NCBI GenBank assembly: GCA_933822405.4
Contig: CAKOGP040001446.1
Location: forward strand, 410,930-474,929
Direction of reading: 5' to 3'
Source: Cylindrotheca closterium
Taxonomy: Eukaryota > Bacillariophyta > Bacillariophyceae > Bacillariales > Bacillariaceae
DNA length: 64,000 bases
In this document: positions 53,086 through 62,948 of the stretch, one piece after another
Layout of the letters: the number at the start of each line of letters is the position of its first letter
Position numbering within the stretch: position 1 is the first letter of the stretch
Made by a program: the position numbers and the translations under genes
Notes under the pieces: generated by a model
What the model was told of the DNA's origin: nothing
Seen by the model: only the letters and a program-made list of their open reading frames with translations
Database searches by the model: none

Positions 53086-53877
53086 CTGTTGACATAGAAT
53101 TTCGACAAATCACCAGAAAGGCAGATTTGGATCGCCCTCGTTCTTTTCATTTTCCTCGGTTCCATGCGCTTCCCGTGTCCTTTTGGGCAATCCAAATCCC
53201 TCTCGGGGTCCCATTGCACTCGAGCTCTACCACTGCATCGCAATGTTTCTGACTTGTTACCACTATTCGATTCCTTTTTTTCTCCGACAACGAGAACGAG
53301 CCTTGATGGAAAAGCCGACAACAAGAGAGCAACATCGCCAAGCTTCCGTGACTCAGTTTGATTTATCAAGATTCGAGATTGCCCACTCTTCATCCCGTGT
53401 CCTGATCTATATAACATCCAGGCAAAAGATGGCTTGATCCATGTCATGATCCTGACAGGCTCCCCCCAGTCTCTGATTGAGAATGGCCCAATGTGCAAGC
53501 TCCTCATTGTACGCTTGATACACGTATACCCCTTCCTCGTCCCATTCTTCACGAAACGTTGGAAGGCGGTTGTCCTGAGTCGATTTTAGTGACGATGATG
53601 ATTCGGTCTACATCATTTCAGTTCATATTTGCGAGCTCATTTGAATTTCGCAGAAACCACGCGGATGCACGTTTGGTTCTGCGGCATGAATGAATGAAAC
53701 GTGGACAATAACAACAAAAATGTACGGTACAGCATAAATACCGGTACGAGTACCATGATACAGTATGTCCTATCACTAGTTTTTAAAAAAATGGTACTGC
53801 TGTACGTACTATGGTCTAGGATTCAAAATCTATTAGCATTTGATGATGCTTAGTGGTTTTGCCTTCATCTGGGGTGA
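53086..53877. other. Stretch without a supported gene
   Basis: Open frames occur on both strands, the longest 160 codons on the minus strand at 53070-53552. Its composition is unremarkable and no motif is recognised. AT-rich DNA with CGGTACGAGTACCATG-type elements lies at about 53743-53758. Confidence 0.4.
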
Positions 53878-54912
53878 TCAGCGCTGGAAAAGCGCAGCAA
53901 TCATTTGTTGGCGGCGATATTGGGTTTGAGCTAGGAAAGCGAGTTCACTTGCAGTTGGTGGAATTGCACCACTCAACATTTGTTCCTGTAAAGTAGTATT
54001 TGCTCCGAGGGCAGGTGCTTGGTTCATCAGCATCTGCTGAAGTAAGAGCCTATCTTGGTGAAGCACTGGGAAACTTGATGCCATTGGGAAGGTAGTACCA
54101 GCTGCAACGCGTTCATAATATGAGGGGGAAGGTTTCAAGGGTGCATGTACACGGGTAGGCATGTGTGTTAAACTCTGCGGCTCGGCTCGGCGACTCGGAA
54201 CTCGCTTCGTTTCATTTCCACATGCAGGGTCACTCCTGACTATCAAAGAAGTGCTGCTAGTGATGCGTGCACCTTCCAGAGTTGAGTCAACTGATTTCTC
54301 GCAACTATGGATCGACTCCGAATCCGAAACTGAGCTAGCAGCGTTGGAAAGAGTATCGAGAGCCCTTGTATCTTCTTTCGCGCGAAGAGATTCCTTCCAT
54401 TCTTCAAGTTTAATGACATAACGTTGTCGCTCTTCCTTTGCCATATCGTCAAACTCTTTCTTACTTTCTGGGTCAAGAGATTTCCATCTTCGTCCAATTT
54501 CTCTTGCCATTTCAGCAAAGCCAATCTTGCCGTGTGTCTTGCAATGCACTCGCTTCTTGAGTATTTCCATCATCGGAGTTGGAATATCATCTCCAAGCAT
54601 GGTTGCTCTCTGCTTTCGAAAGAACAAGTTGTAGGCGGAAAGAGGACGATTGGGCTTTCCTTTTGGCTTCTTCCATTTCTTCTTTCCTTGCGTCTCTTTC
54701 TTCTGTATCGTCTTCGATGCGGATTTTTTCATCTTTCTGGTGCCGCAGATAGACTTGCTAGCCTTCACCTTTTTCATTGGTAGCGCGTCCCATCCTCGAT
54801 CTTGGTGGATTCCAGGTGATGCTGTTTGGATACTCTTGCTGATCGCTCGTTCCAGTGGAGACTCGTGAAATGATGGGAAAGCACTAGATTCAATTGGTTG
54901 TGGAATATTCAT
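53878..54912 (-). CDS. HMG-box DNA-binding protein (344 aa)
   Basis: A single exon from ATG 54912. A basic stretch precedes the HMG box (KKKWKKPKGKPNRPLSAYNL), which runs over residues ~85-175. Helix 1 is PNRPLSAYNLFFRKQRATML. It is followed by a longer-than-usual loop (GDDIPTPMMEILKKRVHCK), then THGKIGFAEMAREIGRRWKS and the third helix to about KLEEWKESL. The N-terminus is Ser/Lys-rich and the C-terminus carries Met/Gln/Leu-rich sequence. HMG boxes bend or bind DNA; a chromatin or transcription role in the nucleus is inferred. It is a paralogue of the next gene on the same strand. Confidence 0.9.
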   Translation of the reverse strand: MNIPQPIESSAFPSFHESPLERAISKSIQTASPGIHQDRGWDALPMKKVKASKSICGTRKMKKSASKTIQKKETQGKKKWKKPKGKPNRPLSAYNLFFRKQRATMLGDDIPTPMMEILKKRVHCKTHGKIGFAEMAREIGRRWKSLDPESKKEFDDMAKEERQRYVIKLEEWKESLRAKEDTRALDTLSNAASSVSDSESIHSCEKSVDSTLEGARITSSTSLIVRSDPACGNETKRVPSRRAEPQSLTHMPTRVHAPLKPSPSYYERVAAGTTFPMASSFPVLHQDRLLLQQMLMNQAPALGANTTLQEQMLSGAIPPTASELAFLAQTQYRRQQMIAALFQR

Positions 54913-55723
54913 GGAGTTTGTTTCTATTTCCTGTGAAAGTGTTGTTGCTTTGTTTTACGATATATGGCTGTCTCGATACAGTATTTTTGAATTTATGTCG
55001 ATACTAGTTGGAACGATGATATGATTTTGTGAAACAATTTCATTATTTGTGCATTTTTCTACCAATTCCTATATTTGCTCGCGCATGGTATCCAAGCAAG
55101 ATCAAACCAAGATTGCGAACTAGAGATTTATGGATTTGTATTTTTTTATTTATGTTACTTTTTCCGATGGACGGTCCAGCGAAAGCGTAAAAGGGTACAA
55201 CTGTCTTGATAGGAAAAATGTTTCGCTTCTCCTCAAGAATGGAATCTAACGCACTAATACAGTAAATACGCGTACCGGTGGTACGTGTACCTGGTACCGT
55301 ACACACAGAAAGTAGCACACGACCTAACTGCTTCGACCAAGAATAGCTTCGATTTTAGATTGGGATGACAGACTGACAGACTGATGGTTTATTCAGATCA
55401 TCGTTCATTTGAGATGAGAGAGCTACTGTAGCATGGACTGTAGCATGGACTGTAGCATGGACTGTAGCATGGACTACCTACAGTACAATAAAGGTAGGTA
55501 GGAACCCGCTGTCTCCAACTCGAAAGAAATGAAAAAGAAGAAGTGCAAAGTAAAGTAAAATAATAGGCAGCTCTAGCCCTCATTAAAATAATCCTTTCTG
55601 AGAATAAAAAGTAAAAACAATTTCAAGATTCTGCCTTGCCGCTCCAATCCAATTGCCAGACTTTTCTTCGTAATGTAAACCCCCAATCTTGGCAATGATT
55701 CGAATCATATTGCTTCATGCCAT
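54913..55723. other. Intergenic between two HMG-box genes
   Basis: These 811 bp lie between the paralogues. They hold a cluster of GTACCGGTGGTACGTGTACCTGGTACC-like elements (55269-55302, written here as a composite pattern), the 12-bp tandem repeat at 55426-55473, and AT-rich DNA. No coding exon is recognised. Confidence 0.5.
55426..55473. repeat. 12-bp tandem repeat, four copies
   Basis: Four perfect consecutive copies of CTGTAGCATGGA lie in the 3' flank of the second HMG-box gene. This short minisatellite is probably variable in copy number. Confidence 0.95.
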
Positions 55724-57118
55724 CTATGGTCTCTGTTGGTTGGGAAAGAAGTTCAATTGGTTCCCGTTTCCTACGTTGTTTGGCTGAAACTGTTGGTTCA
55801 TTTGCTGCTGTAGCATATCGAGCGACGGGTTGTTTGAAACCGGTGCTTGGGCTGCAACATTGGACATGGCCATCTGATTTTGCAACAGCAATTGCTGCAT
55901 TTGCAATCGTTCTAATTGCATGCGTTGCTGTGCCACAGTGTTCAACTGCAATTGTTCAGCTAATGACAAGGAGGAAGTAGGTGTCATATCATTTCCACCC
56001 GAAACACCTCCCTGGGAAGCAAGTAAGAAGGGATTCAAGTGAGTTGGTTGAGGCTGTTGTTGAGAGAGTAATCCTTGGAATTGTTGGAAAATGGCATTGG
56101 CAGATGCTTCTGCAGCGTTTGGATAGGACTTCAAGTTATTGCTGTTGCTGTCAGATCCTAGCTGCTGTTGTGGTTGATGTTGCTGTTGCTGCTGCTGTTG
56201 GCCCTGAAGTGCTCGAAGAATATTAATGGTCGACAAATCGGTATTTCCCCGTGTGACATCTTGAAGGAGTGCAAGTCTTTGCTTGGTAGCAGAATCCGCA
56301 AAGGCATCCACACCATTTGATTGGTTGGAGTCGTTATGGGCGTTGCTAGCAGCGATAGAGTTTGCCATTTCTTGCTGTTGTTGCTCTTTGACCTTTTGTT
56401 GCTCTTTCCATAGAGAAAGTTCCTTGGCGTAACGTTCCTTCTCCTTCGAAGCTTGCTTGACGAAGACCTCCTTGTCCGAGTCTGGGAGGGACTTCCATTT
56501 TGAACCAATGGATCGTGCCATTTCGGCAAAGCCAACCTTGCCGTGAGTCTTTCGGTGAATTCGTCTCTTGGCAGAGGCACTGTTGTCGCCAGAAGTCTCA
56601 GAAGATTCTTCCACTTCAACTTCCGTGGGGTCTTCTTTCGGAGGGTTGCCATTTCCGAGCATTAGGGCGCGTTCTTGTTGGAAGAACAAGTTGTACGCAG
56701 AAAGAGGACGATTTGGTTTATCCTTTGGCTTCTTCCATTTCTTGCGAGGTCGTCGCTTTTTGGTGACAGTTACCTTTTCTTCCACTTCCTTGGAAGAGGC
56801 TGAAGAACGATTATTGAGGTTTTCAGTCGTAGCTGGTTTCGCTACTTTCTCCACTTTCTCCGTTGCTTTTTTCGTAGCGAGGATTGGAAACAACCCACCG
56901 CTGTTGAGTTTCTTCAAATCATCAAAGCCAGAGCTGGTACTGCTGTCGCCGCCAATGATGCTACTGATCTTGGAGAGATCTGCTTGCTTGGAGATCCCAC
57001 CGCCTTCGTTGTTGTGCAGCATAGGTGACGTCTGCATTCGATCCGCAAGGGATCCATTACGACCACCAAGCATTGGTGGAACCGAAGGCTCGATGCCATT
57101 ACCTAGTGAGATGTTCAT
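55724..57118 (-). CDS. HMG-box DNA-binding protein (464 aa) with Gln-rich tail
   Basis: A single exon from ATG 57118. The HMG box occupies residues ~135-250. Helix 1 is PNRPLSAYNLFFQQERALML. It is followed by an acidic, Ser-rich insertion of about 35 residues (PTEVEVEESSETSGDNSA), then RKTHGKVGFAEMARSIGSKW and helix 3. The C-terminal half is Gln-rich (runs of Gln around residues 310-325 and many QMQ/LQM units), typical of transcriptional activation or prion-like domains. It shares the distinctive HxKTHGK[IV]GFAEMAR segment with the neighbouring gene, so the pair arose by tandem duplication. Nuclear regulatory function is inferred. Confidence 0.9.
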   Translation of the reverse strand: MNISLGNGIEPSVPPMLGGRNGSLADRMQTSPMLHNNEGGGISKQADLSKISSIIGGDSSTSSGFDDLKKLNSGGLFPILATKKATEKVEKVAKPATTENLNNRSSASSKEVEEKVTVTKKRRPRKKWKKPKDKPNRPLSAYNLFFQQERALMLGNGNPPKEDPTEVEVEESSETSGDNSASAKRRIHRKTHGKVGFAEMARSIGSKWKSLPDSDKEVFVKQASKEKERYAKELSLWKEQQKVKEQQQQEMANSIAASNAHNDSNQSNGVDAFADSATKQRLALLQDVTRGNTDLSTINILRALQGQQQQQQQHQPQQQLGSDSNSNNLKSYPNAAEASANAIFQQFQGLLSQQQPQPTHLNPFLLASQGGVSGGNDMTPTSSLSLAEQLQLNTVAQQRMQLERLQMQQLLLQNQMAMSNVAAQAPVSNNPSLDMLQQQMNQQFQPNNVGNGNQLNFFPNQQRP

Positions 57119-57835
57119 TCCTATAACACTTTGTATACAAAATGAAATGTGTGTACAAGTAGAGTGGTCTGGTCGTGCCGTTCGTGGAGTTTAAAACAAA
57201 TAGGTTCTCGACCACGATACAAGCAAGGTATGTGAGAACGTCGGTTTCCTTTCGCACCAGCGAAAAATTGTAAAAGTTATGCCGAGCGTTCAATACTCAC
57301 CTTCTTCCAAAGGTCCGAAGCAATAAATACCAGATCTTCAGTTTCACTATTTATCGACGTCTAGCATTCACTTATAAGAAAATCGTTCACGGATGGACAT
57401 AGATGTTTTTAATGCGTCGGAATTGTGTTTATAGAGAGAAACAGTTTTGAAGGTCGATAGATCGTGCCTATAAATAAATTCAATTAGGTATATTTTTAAA
57501 TTGGTCGAAACGGCAGTTTCGCCGTCTGTCACACGAGGCTTTTGTAAACTTTGCTTGGATACGAGCTGAAGCTTTACGACTAGTACGAACCGATTGCTGG
57601 GGCTGTATCCCCTCATTTTTATAAAAGGCCTCATATAAAAAATAAAAGAAAGACTGACTGACTCAAATCCCCCAATTTGAAATTGCCGTGCTTTTCTGCA
57701 CAAAAACATCTGTCCTTGCAGTGCTGCCACATCCCACACACCACACAACACACAACACACAACACACAACACACAACACACAACACACAACACACAACAC
57801 ACACTTGCAATAACCATATCATGATCTGAAAATAA
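57119..57835. other. Divergent intergenic region with microsatellite
   Basis: These 717 bp lie between the second HMG-box gene (minus) and the ankyrin gene (plus). The stretch is AT-rich in the middle and carries the CACACAA repeat just ahead of the ankyrin start. A 149-codon frame on the minus strand is an artefact of the repeat. Confidence 0.5.
57742..57797. repeat. 7-bp tandem repeat (CACACAA)8
   Basis: Eight perfect copies of CACACAA end 39 bp before the ankyrin gene's ATG, in its presumed 5' UTR or core promoter. Confidence 0.95.
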
Positions 57836-59032
57836 ATGCAGCTACCTAATGTGGCTGAACTCAAGATGATTCGGCAAACCTTTCAGTTCGCAAAGTCCCT
57901 TCGATGGGATCGAAACACGACTTCCACTCGAACTCCACCACCAATCTACGACGAGTTGTGGTTTCGTTGGGCCAAAGGTTTGGCACGGCAAAATCATGAC
58001 AACTCAAATATCGAGACTGTTATCGATATGATTGATTGGAATCGTATTCTAGAGACATTGCAATCAGATTCTTCCCTTGCCAAATATACCGATGACGAGC
58101 GACAAGGAATGCACTTGTTGCATTTCGTCTGCGCTTTACACCCGCCTGGTTCCGTGTTGGAGCTTCTCTTGAAAAGCTTTCCAAATGCAATATTTGTGCA
58201 GAGCGCAAACTCTGGAATTATTCCATTGATGATTGCTTGTGGATCTAATGCAGCCTCTGAAATCATTGAAACCTTGTTGAAACACGATACCAGTGGAAGT
58301 GGTGCTACTCTACGGATTACAGATACTCATGGATTTTCGGCAGTGCACTGGGCTTGTCGAGAGGATGTTTCAAGTCGAGTATTGCAGAAACTGTTGCTCT
58401 TTGATCCAATGCTGGCAGAACTAATCGAAACTAATGGGAGTCGGCACAAGATTACTCATGTTTTGTTTCAAGGCGGCCGGAAAGAGATGCTCTCGGACAA
58501 CCAGGACACCAAGTTGAGATTTTTGCTTCTGGCCCGTTTCAAGCTCCCGCTTGATGAGGCGCATTTTTTGTTTGCGTTACACGCGTCGGTCGCGTTGGAA
58601 TGTCAATTTCCAGTATGGAATTACCTCCTGGCCGAATGTGCAACGATGGGAGTCGATCGCGATCCATTTGGCAATCTTCCATTACACTACGCTGTGCAAC
58701 AGAAACAACATAATATCGGCGAACCAACAAAGCAACAATGGTCAAGTTCGCAATTACTCGAACGTGTTTTGAGACTTTCTCCCGAAGCTGCATCAAGCCG
58801 AAACAGAGATGGTGAACTTCCACTGTCAGCATCATTGAAGAGTGGTTTCGTTTGGGACAAGGGCATCCAAGCGCTGTTCCATGCGTATCCTGAGGCCAAC
58901 TGCTTACTTGACCCTGTGACCAAATTACATCCATTTTGTTTGGCAGCAAGTTTTTGCCATGACTTGGCGACTACCTTTATGCTGTTGCGACAGAATCCTG
59001 AACATGTTCTTCAAAGGTATGGTAGCAAGTAA
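57836..59032 (+). CDS. Ankyrin-repeat protein
   Basis: A single exon of 398 residues from ATG 57836. Ankyrin-type repeats follow a helical N-terminus: GMHLLHFVCALHPPGSVLEL (~95), SGIIPLMIACGSNAASEIIE (~130), THGFSAVHWACREDVSSRVL (~165), and DPFGNLPLHYAVQQKQ (~275). The last leads into RNRDGELPLSASLKSG (~320). The repeats sit in a region that continues to the C-terminus, ending HVLQRYGSK. There is no partner domain, signal peptide or membrane helix. Diatoms have many such proteins, and the role is unknown. The gene lies downstream of a tandem repeat that may affect its expression. Confidence 0.85.
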   Translation: MQLPNVAELKMIRQTFQFAKSLRWDRNTTSTRTPPPIYDELWFRWAKGLARQNHDNSNIETVIDMIDWNRILETLQSDSSLAKYTDDERQGMHLLHFVCALHPPGSVLELLLKSFPNAIFVQSANSGIIPLMIACGSNAASEIIETLLKHDTSGSGATLRITDTHGFSAVHWACREDVSSRVLQKLLLFDPMLAELIETNGSRHKITHVLFQGGRKEMLSDNQDTKLRFLLLARFKLPLDEAHFLFALHASVALECQFPVWNYLLAECATMGVDRDPFGNLPLHYAVQQKQHNIGEPTKQQWSSSQLLERVLRLSPEAASSRNRDGELPLSASLKSGFVWDKGIQALFHAYPEANCLLDPVTKLHPFCLAASFCHDLATTFMLLRQNPEHVLQRYGSK

Positions 59033-59453
59033 TGCAGCTCGCCGCTATACTCCAGTTGTGGAGATTGCTTCTGCGCATTTATTTTTATTTACGCTACTAT
59101 AGCTCAAAAGTGCAATAATGTTCCATGTTGAATCCTGTGCTGTAAACTTATATGATGTTCATTCCCTGCCGGTACCACACTTGGCACAGAAATTTCGATG
59201 TGCCCCTTCGCATGTGGACGTGAAAAGTCCGTGCATCCACGTGTACCAGTAGAAACAAGGCATTAATACACGTACACTGGTACCAGTACTGACTGTACTG
59301 TAGGGTACGTCCAAAATTCTTTACAGAACGATTCTGATTGACAGCGCAATAGAATCATATTCATCGATTGCTCTCAAAGACAAGTGGTTTGAAGGAGTCA
59401 GTCAACACAAGACACGATATTCACGTATCCCTCAATAGATTAGCAGCGCGATC
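59033..59453. other. Intergenic upstream of plastid sigma-like gene
   Basis: These 421 bp contain CCGGTACCAC (about 59169) and a TACACTGGTACCAGTACTGACTGTACTG cluster around 59273-59300 (composite pattern). These are intergenic palindromes of the kind seen throughout the window. No RNA gene or exon is seen. Confidence 0.5.
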
Positions 59454-60482
59454 ATGAAACGCTCCCATTGCTGTTTCCTGTGGATGTCATTTCTGTCATC
59501 TCAAGGACTCGCCTTTGTCCCCCAAACTCTCCCAACGGAATTTGTCACGGCTTTGTTGAAAAGCACCGTGGACCAAGAAGCTGTGGAAACGCCCTTGCTG
59601 GAAGACAGAAAAGGACACATCAATCCAGAACTAGCGCAACGTATTTACAAATGGGAGCGAGAGCAACGGCTGAACAAAAATCTGCCACACCTGGAACACT
59701 CCACCCGCGACGGTCTTCGGTGGGTTCTAAATTTGGTCAATAAGCTGGATCGCCTCAACCCTAATGCTTCCAACAGCAAAGACAAGCACGAAGATTTGGT
59801 TCAGGAGGGAGTTATTGCACTCATGCAAGCCATGACGAATTATGAGGATCAAGCGCGTCCGCAACAATCCTTTGAGTCCTTTGCCAAGCATTCCATTCAA
59901 AATGCATTGGAAGATTTCACTTGGGGCGTCAAGACTGCCTCCACAGGCGGACCACAAACCTCAAAGCCGGCGCTGAGTGTAGAAAGTACAGTAGAGATTG
60001 CTGATCCGTTAGAGACACATTATTCCAGTCAAGAAGAATGGGAAATCCGAGAACCGGAACAAGACTTTGTGGATTCGTCAGTACGATATGAAGGGGAAGA
60101 TCAAATGTGGGTTCATCAACAACAAGTAGCGGCGCCCTTAAGAGAAATAATCCCAGACGGCGATGAAGAGGAAGCCTTATTTGATGGGGGTGAAAGTAGT
60201 CTCGATGATCTGGCGCTGGCTGATTTGATTCGTTTCGATGTGGATGAATTCTTGGCAACCACATTGGAAGAGATAGAATCCCAAGTGATACAAATGCGAT
60301 TTGGGCTGGATTCGGTCGATGGCATTCCCAAAACACAGAAAGAAATTGCCTACGAGCTGAGTTTGACGCCGTCCAAGGTCCGAAAACTTCAAAAACAAGC
60401 GCTGGACAAACTTCGTGAGGTATATTCGAACAGATACATAAGTCAAGACGACGACGACCATTACTGGCAAGACAGTGTATAA
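59454..60482 (+). CDS. Plastid-targeted sigma-70-like factor
   Basis: A single exon of 342 residues. The N-terminus is a signal peptide (HCCFLWMSFLSSQGLA) ending in GLA|FVPQ, a variant of the diatom ASAFAP motif with the required Phe, implying import into the complex plastid. Region 2-like sequence (HEDLVQEGVIALMQAMTNYE; QSFESFAKHSIQNALEDF) lies at residues ~115-160. An acidic linker of about 110 residues takes the place of region 3. Region 4 (IESQVIQMRFGL; TQKEIAYELSLTPSKVRKLQ) is at ~275-330. Sigma factors direct the bacterial-type plastid RNA polymerase. The aromatic residues that normally melt the -10 element in region 2.3 are mostly absent, so promoter opening is uncertain. Confidence 0.85.
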   Translation: MKRSHCCFLWMSFLSSQGLAFVPQTLPTEFVTALLKSTVDQEAVETPLLEDRKGHINPELAQRIYKWEREQRLNKNLPHLEHSTRDGLRWVLNLVNKLDRLNPNASNSKDKHEDLVQEGVIALMQAMTNYEDQARPQQSFESFAKHSIQNALEDFTWGVKTASTGGPQTSKPALSVESTVEIADPLETHYSSQEEWEIREPEQDFVDSSVRYEGEDQMWVHQQQVAAPLREIIPDGDEEEALFDGGESSLDDLALADLIRFDVDEFLATTLEEIESQVIQMRFGLDSVDGIPKTQKEIAYELSLTPSKVRKLQKQALDKLREVYSNRYISQDDDDHYWQDSV

Positions 60483-60641
60483 TGACGGATCTAAAGCTTG
60501 GAATGGAATAAACTACACGTATCTTTCGAATTTAGAACGTTACAATCACAGAAGCACAAAACAAAGCAGCGTCCCGATCACTGTGACAAGAGTTGAGGTC
60601 TGCGTACTTCAATCCCAAGCGACACAAAGAATGATTCATAC

Positions 60642-61665
60642 TTAGTTTCTGTATTTCTTGGCCTCTTCCGCTGGAATCTCCTCTACTGTCGCTTCTATCT
60701 TGACCTTCTTATCTGGAGTTATGGTCTTCGTGGTGGTCGTGCGAGTTAGATTCCCTTCCTCGTCCCACTCATCCTGTACTTCAACTCGAGTCTCATCCGA
60801 TTTCTTGGCTGTGGACTGATCCCACTCCTTTGATGGCGGGGCCCAACCTTTGTAGGCACCTCCTCCGCGAAATGGTGCCGGAGCATTGTTGGCCGCTGGT
60901 GTGGAGCATTAGAAAGTGGTCAGGACACGGTCGCGCAAGGGCATCGGATTTACAATGATGGATCGAAGTGATGAAGCATGATCGTCAATATGTTTGTTTT
61001 TTTTCGACTCACCTGGTGCTGGTTCAGGAGCAGGCGCTGAGGTTGTAAATGTTTATACAGGAGATTTTTAGATCAATTAGTAAACAGCACTGGAAACTCC
61101 AAGCAATCTTGAAGAAGGTATTGTCCAGAACATGTTATCGTACCTGGTACGGGTGCTACCGCGGCAACTGGAGCTGGCACCGGTGTCGGAGCAGGAGCTA
61201 CGGCAAAATAGAACCAAAGCATATGAGACGAAGATGCACAACGCAGTAAAGTAATGATCAAACGCATTATATAAATGTACCTGGTGTTGGAGCGGGGGCA
61301 GGAGCTGGCGCTATGAAGTCATAGCAACAGAGAATGGGACAAGTAAGCACAATGCGCAAACAAGTTACTATGAACAATTGAAGAGGAATGTACCTGGTGC
61401 TGGAGCTGGTGTCGGTGTTGGAGCTGGAGCCGGATCAGGTGGTGCAATGACTGGAGTCGCAAGCTTTGGAGCAGGTTCAGCTCCGCTATCGCTACTGCAG
61501 CAGGCACTTCATTTCAATAAAAAAGCAGGACAGTGTTAGGTTTGTTTGCCGAAAGAGCGACATGATCATTTTTCAAATTAATGAATCCGATCTTCCTCAA
61601 TGAAAAAGATGCTCCATTCTCGGCGGCGATCAACCTTCGGACCACCTTTCTCGTCCTTACCCCAT
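60642..61665 (-). CDS. Pro-Ala-repeat protein assembled from microexons
   Basis: Six coding exons are inferred by eye: 61665-61661 (ATG GG), 61494-61394, 61310-61281, 61197-61144, 61036-61013 and 60895-60642. Together they encode 155 residues. Introns are 83-166 bp with GT-AG ends. Exons 2-5 encode alternating Pro/Ala (e.g. PDPAPAPTPTPAPA, PAPAPAPTP, PAPTPVPAPVAAVAPVP). Exon 6 encodes FRGGGAYKGWAPPSKEWDQ and a charged tail ending AEEAKKYRN. Exons 3, 4 and 5 (30, 54 and 24 nt) are all flanked by phase-1 introns, so any can be skipped without a frame change. No family is recognised. Exon 1 is the least certain; exon 6 and the Pro-Ala exons are well supported by frame and splice sites. Confidence 0.7.
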
Positions 61666-61926
61666 AATGAAGTACTGTACCGATGAGGAGCTTGAGTCGT
61701 CTAATACTTTTGAAACTGTGAAATTTTGGGTTTGAAAAACATCCATCGACTTGTTCGATTGAGTATTATTTCATTCAGTTGAGCTATTTACTGTACCAGT
61801 ACCAGTTACAAGTACCTGACACCGGTACAGCCATCTTGGCACAGCCCAAGTATTGAAACTTCACTATTGCAATCAATAAGCTGGATTACACCTATTACAT
61901 CGAACTGAATGGTTTGAAGCGTCTTT

Positions 61927-62948
61927 TTAAACGTCTGTTGCTTTCTTCTTCTTCTTCTTCTTCTTCTTGGTCTTGTTTTCCTCATTTTCTGATGCCGGTA
62001 ACTCCTTGAGTTTGGTATCCTTCCTTTGCGAAGCAGGCAATCGCTTGCGGTCCTCGTTATAGACCTCATTCTCATCGTCGCTGTCGCTTTCGAGCTCTTG
62101 CGCGGCTGGTAGAGCAAGTAATTCCTCTTTTTTCTTCTTCCCCTTTTTTGGTGCAGGCAGAGCAGGATACTCTTTCTTTCCTTCTTCTGGGGCAGGTAGA
62201 GCCAGGAATTCTTCTTTCTCCTCCTCCTCTTCGATGATCAGCTGTCTTTCTCTTCTCAACAAGCATAGTAGACAAATTCCGGCAGCAATCCACCAAATGC
62301 AGCCAATGATAGCAACTACTCCTCCACGGGCCATTTCACAAAGTTCATTCTTGCAAACACGAGACGAAAGCCCGACAAGCAGTAGTAAACACATCACGGC
62401 GTTTCCGAAATGAATAACAATCAACGGAGGAAACCATTGCTGATCCAGACGTCGATACAATAGAAGTAGATTGAACAACATCGGCAAGAAGCAAGTCATA
62501 ACTCCAAGAATTCCAATCGCTTTGCCAAATCTCCAAAGGCCGTCAAACAGACTACCAGTATTTTGCCAGGTCACGCAGATGTTGCCATCCCCTTCCTCCC
62601 CATTTGAAATCGCAAAACCAGTGCTTTCGCGGACCCAGTATCCAATATAGATCTCGTGATAAGCAGATCTTGCAATAGAAAAAGAACAGCCAAAAGCTGC
62701 GGAGCAAAAGAAAATTGTCCCAAAAATACTCAGGATTGGAATAATGTAAGAAAGATGGCCGTATGGACAGATAATGTAGTCACTGAAAATAAGAGTCGTC
62801 GAGCGATTGAGAGAGTTAGAGACTGTGTTGAAATTTTCAATAATTTAACAATAACAACCAGCGCATTCGAAAGCACTTACCCATACTCCCACGGTGGTGA
62901 GCCAATATGCCTCAATTTCTTGATATCCTCGAGGGTGATCTTTGGCAT
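61927..62948 (-). CDS. Four-pass membrane protein with Lys/Glu-rich tail
   Basis: Two exons, 62948-62881 and 62782-61927, with a 98-bp intron (GTAAGT...TTTTCAG), give 307 residues. The start ATG 62948 gives MPKITLEDIKKLRHIG. Four hydrophobic helices are seen: IIPILSIFGTIFFCSAAFGC (~36-55), GILGVMTCFLPMLFNLLLLY (~115-135), VIHFGNAVMCLLLLVGLS (~145-165) and VVAIIGCIWWIAAGICLLCL (~178-197). The first extracytoplasmic loop holds paired Cys. The tail has three ALPAP/ALPAA repeats spaced by acidic and Lys-rich stretches and ends in poly-Lys (encoded by a CTT/TTC run on the plus strand at 61946-61970). The topology resembles claudin/tetraspan proteins, but no family motif is certain. The downstream Pro-Ala gene is on the same strand. 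Confidence 0.8.

Noticed and set aside
53070..53552. 160-codon open frame on the minus strand
   Set aside because: It has no motif, mixed composition and no homologous look. Part of it is upstream of a different frame that looks more coding (52888-53085).
57368..57817. 149-codon open frame on the minus strand
   Set aside because: It begins inside the CACACAA repeat, giving a VCCVLCVV run, and the rest has no recognisable content. It overlaps promoter DNA of two genes.
61319..61507. 62-codon frame rich in Leu/Gln/His over the Pro-Ala exons
   Set aside because: It is an alternate frame of the CCAGCTCCA repeats; the Pro-Ala frame agrees across all exons.
61946..61970. CTT/TTC trinucleotide repeat
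   Set aside because: It is not an independent repeat feature; it encodes the poly-Lys end of the four-pass membrane protein.
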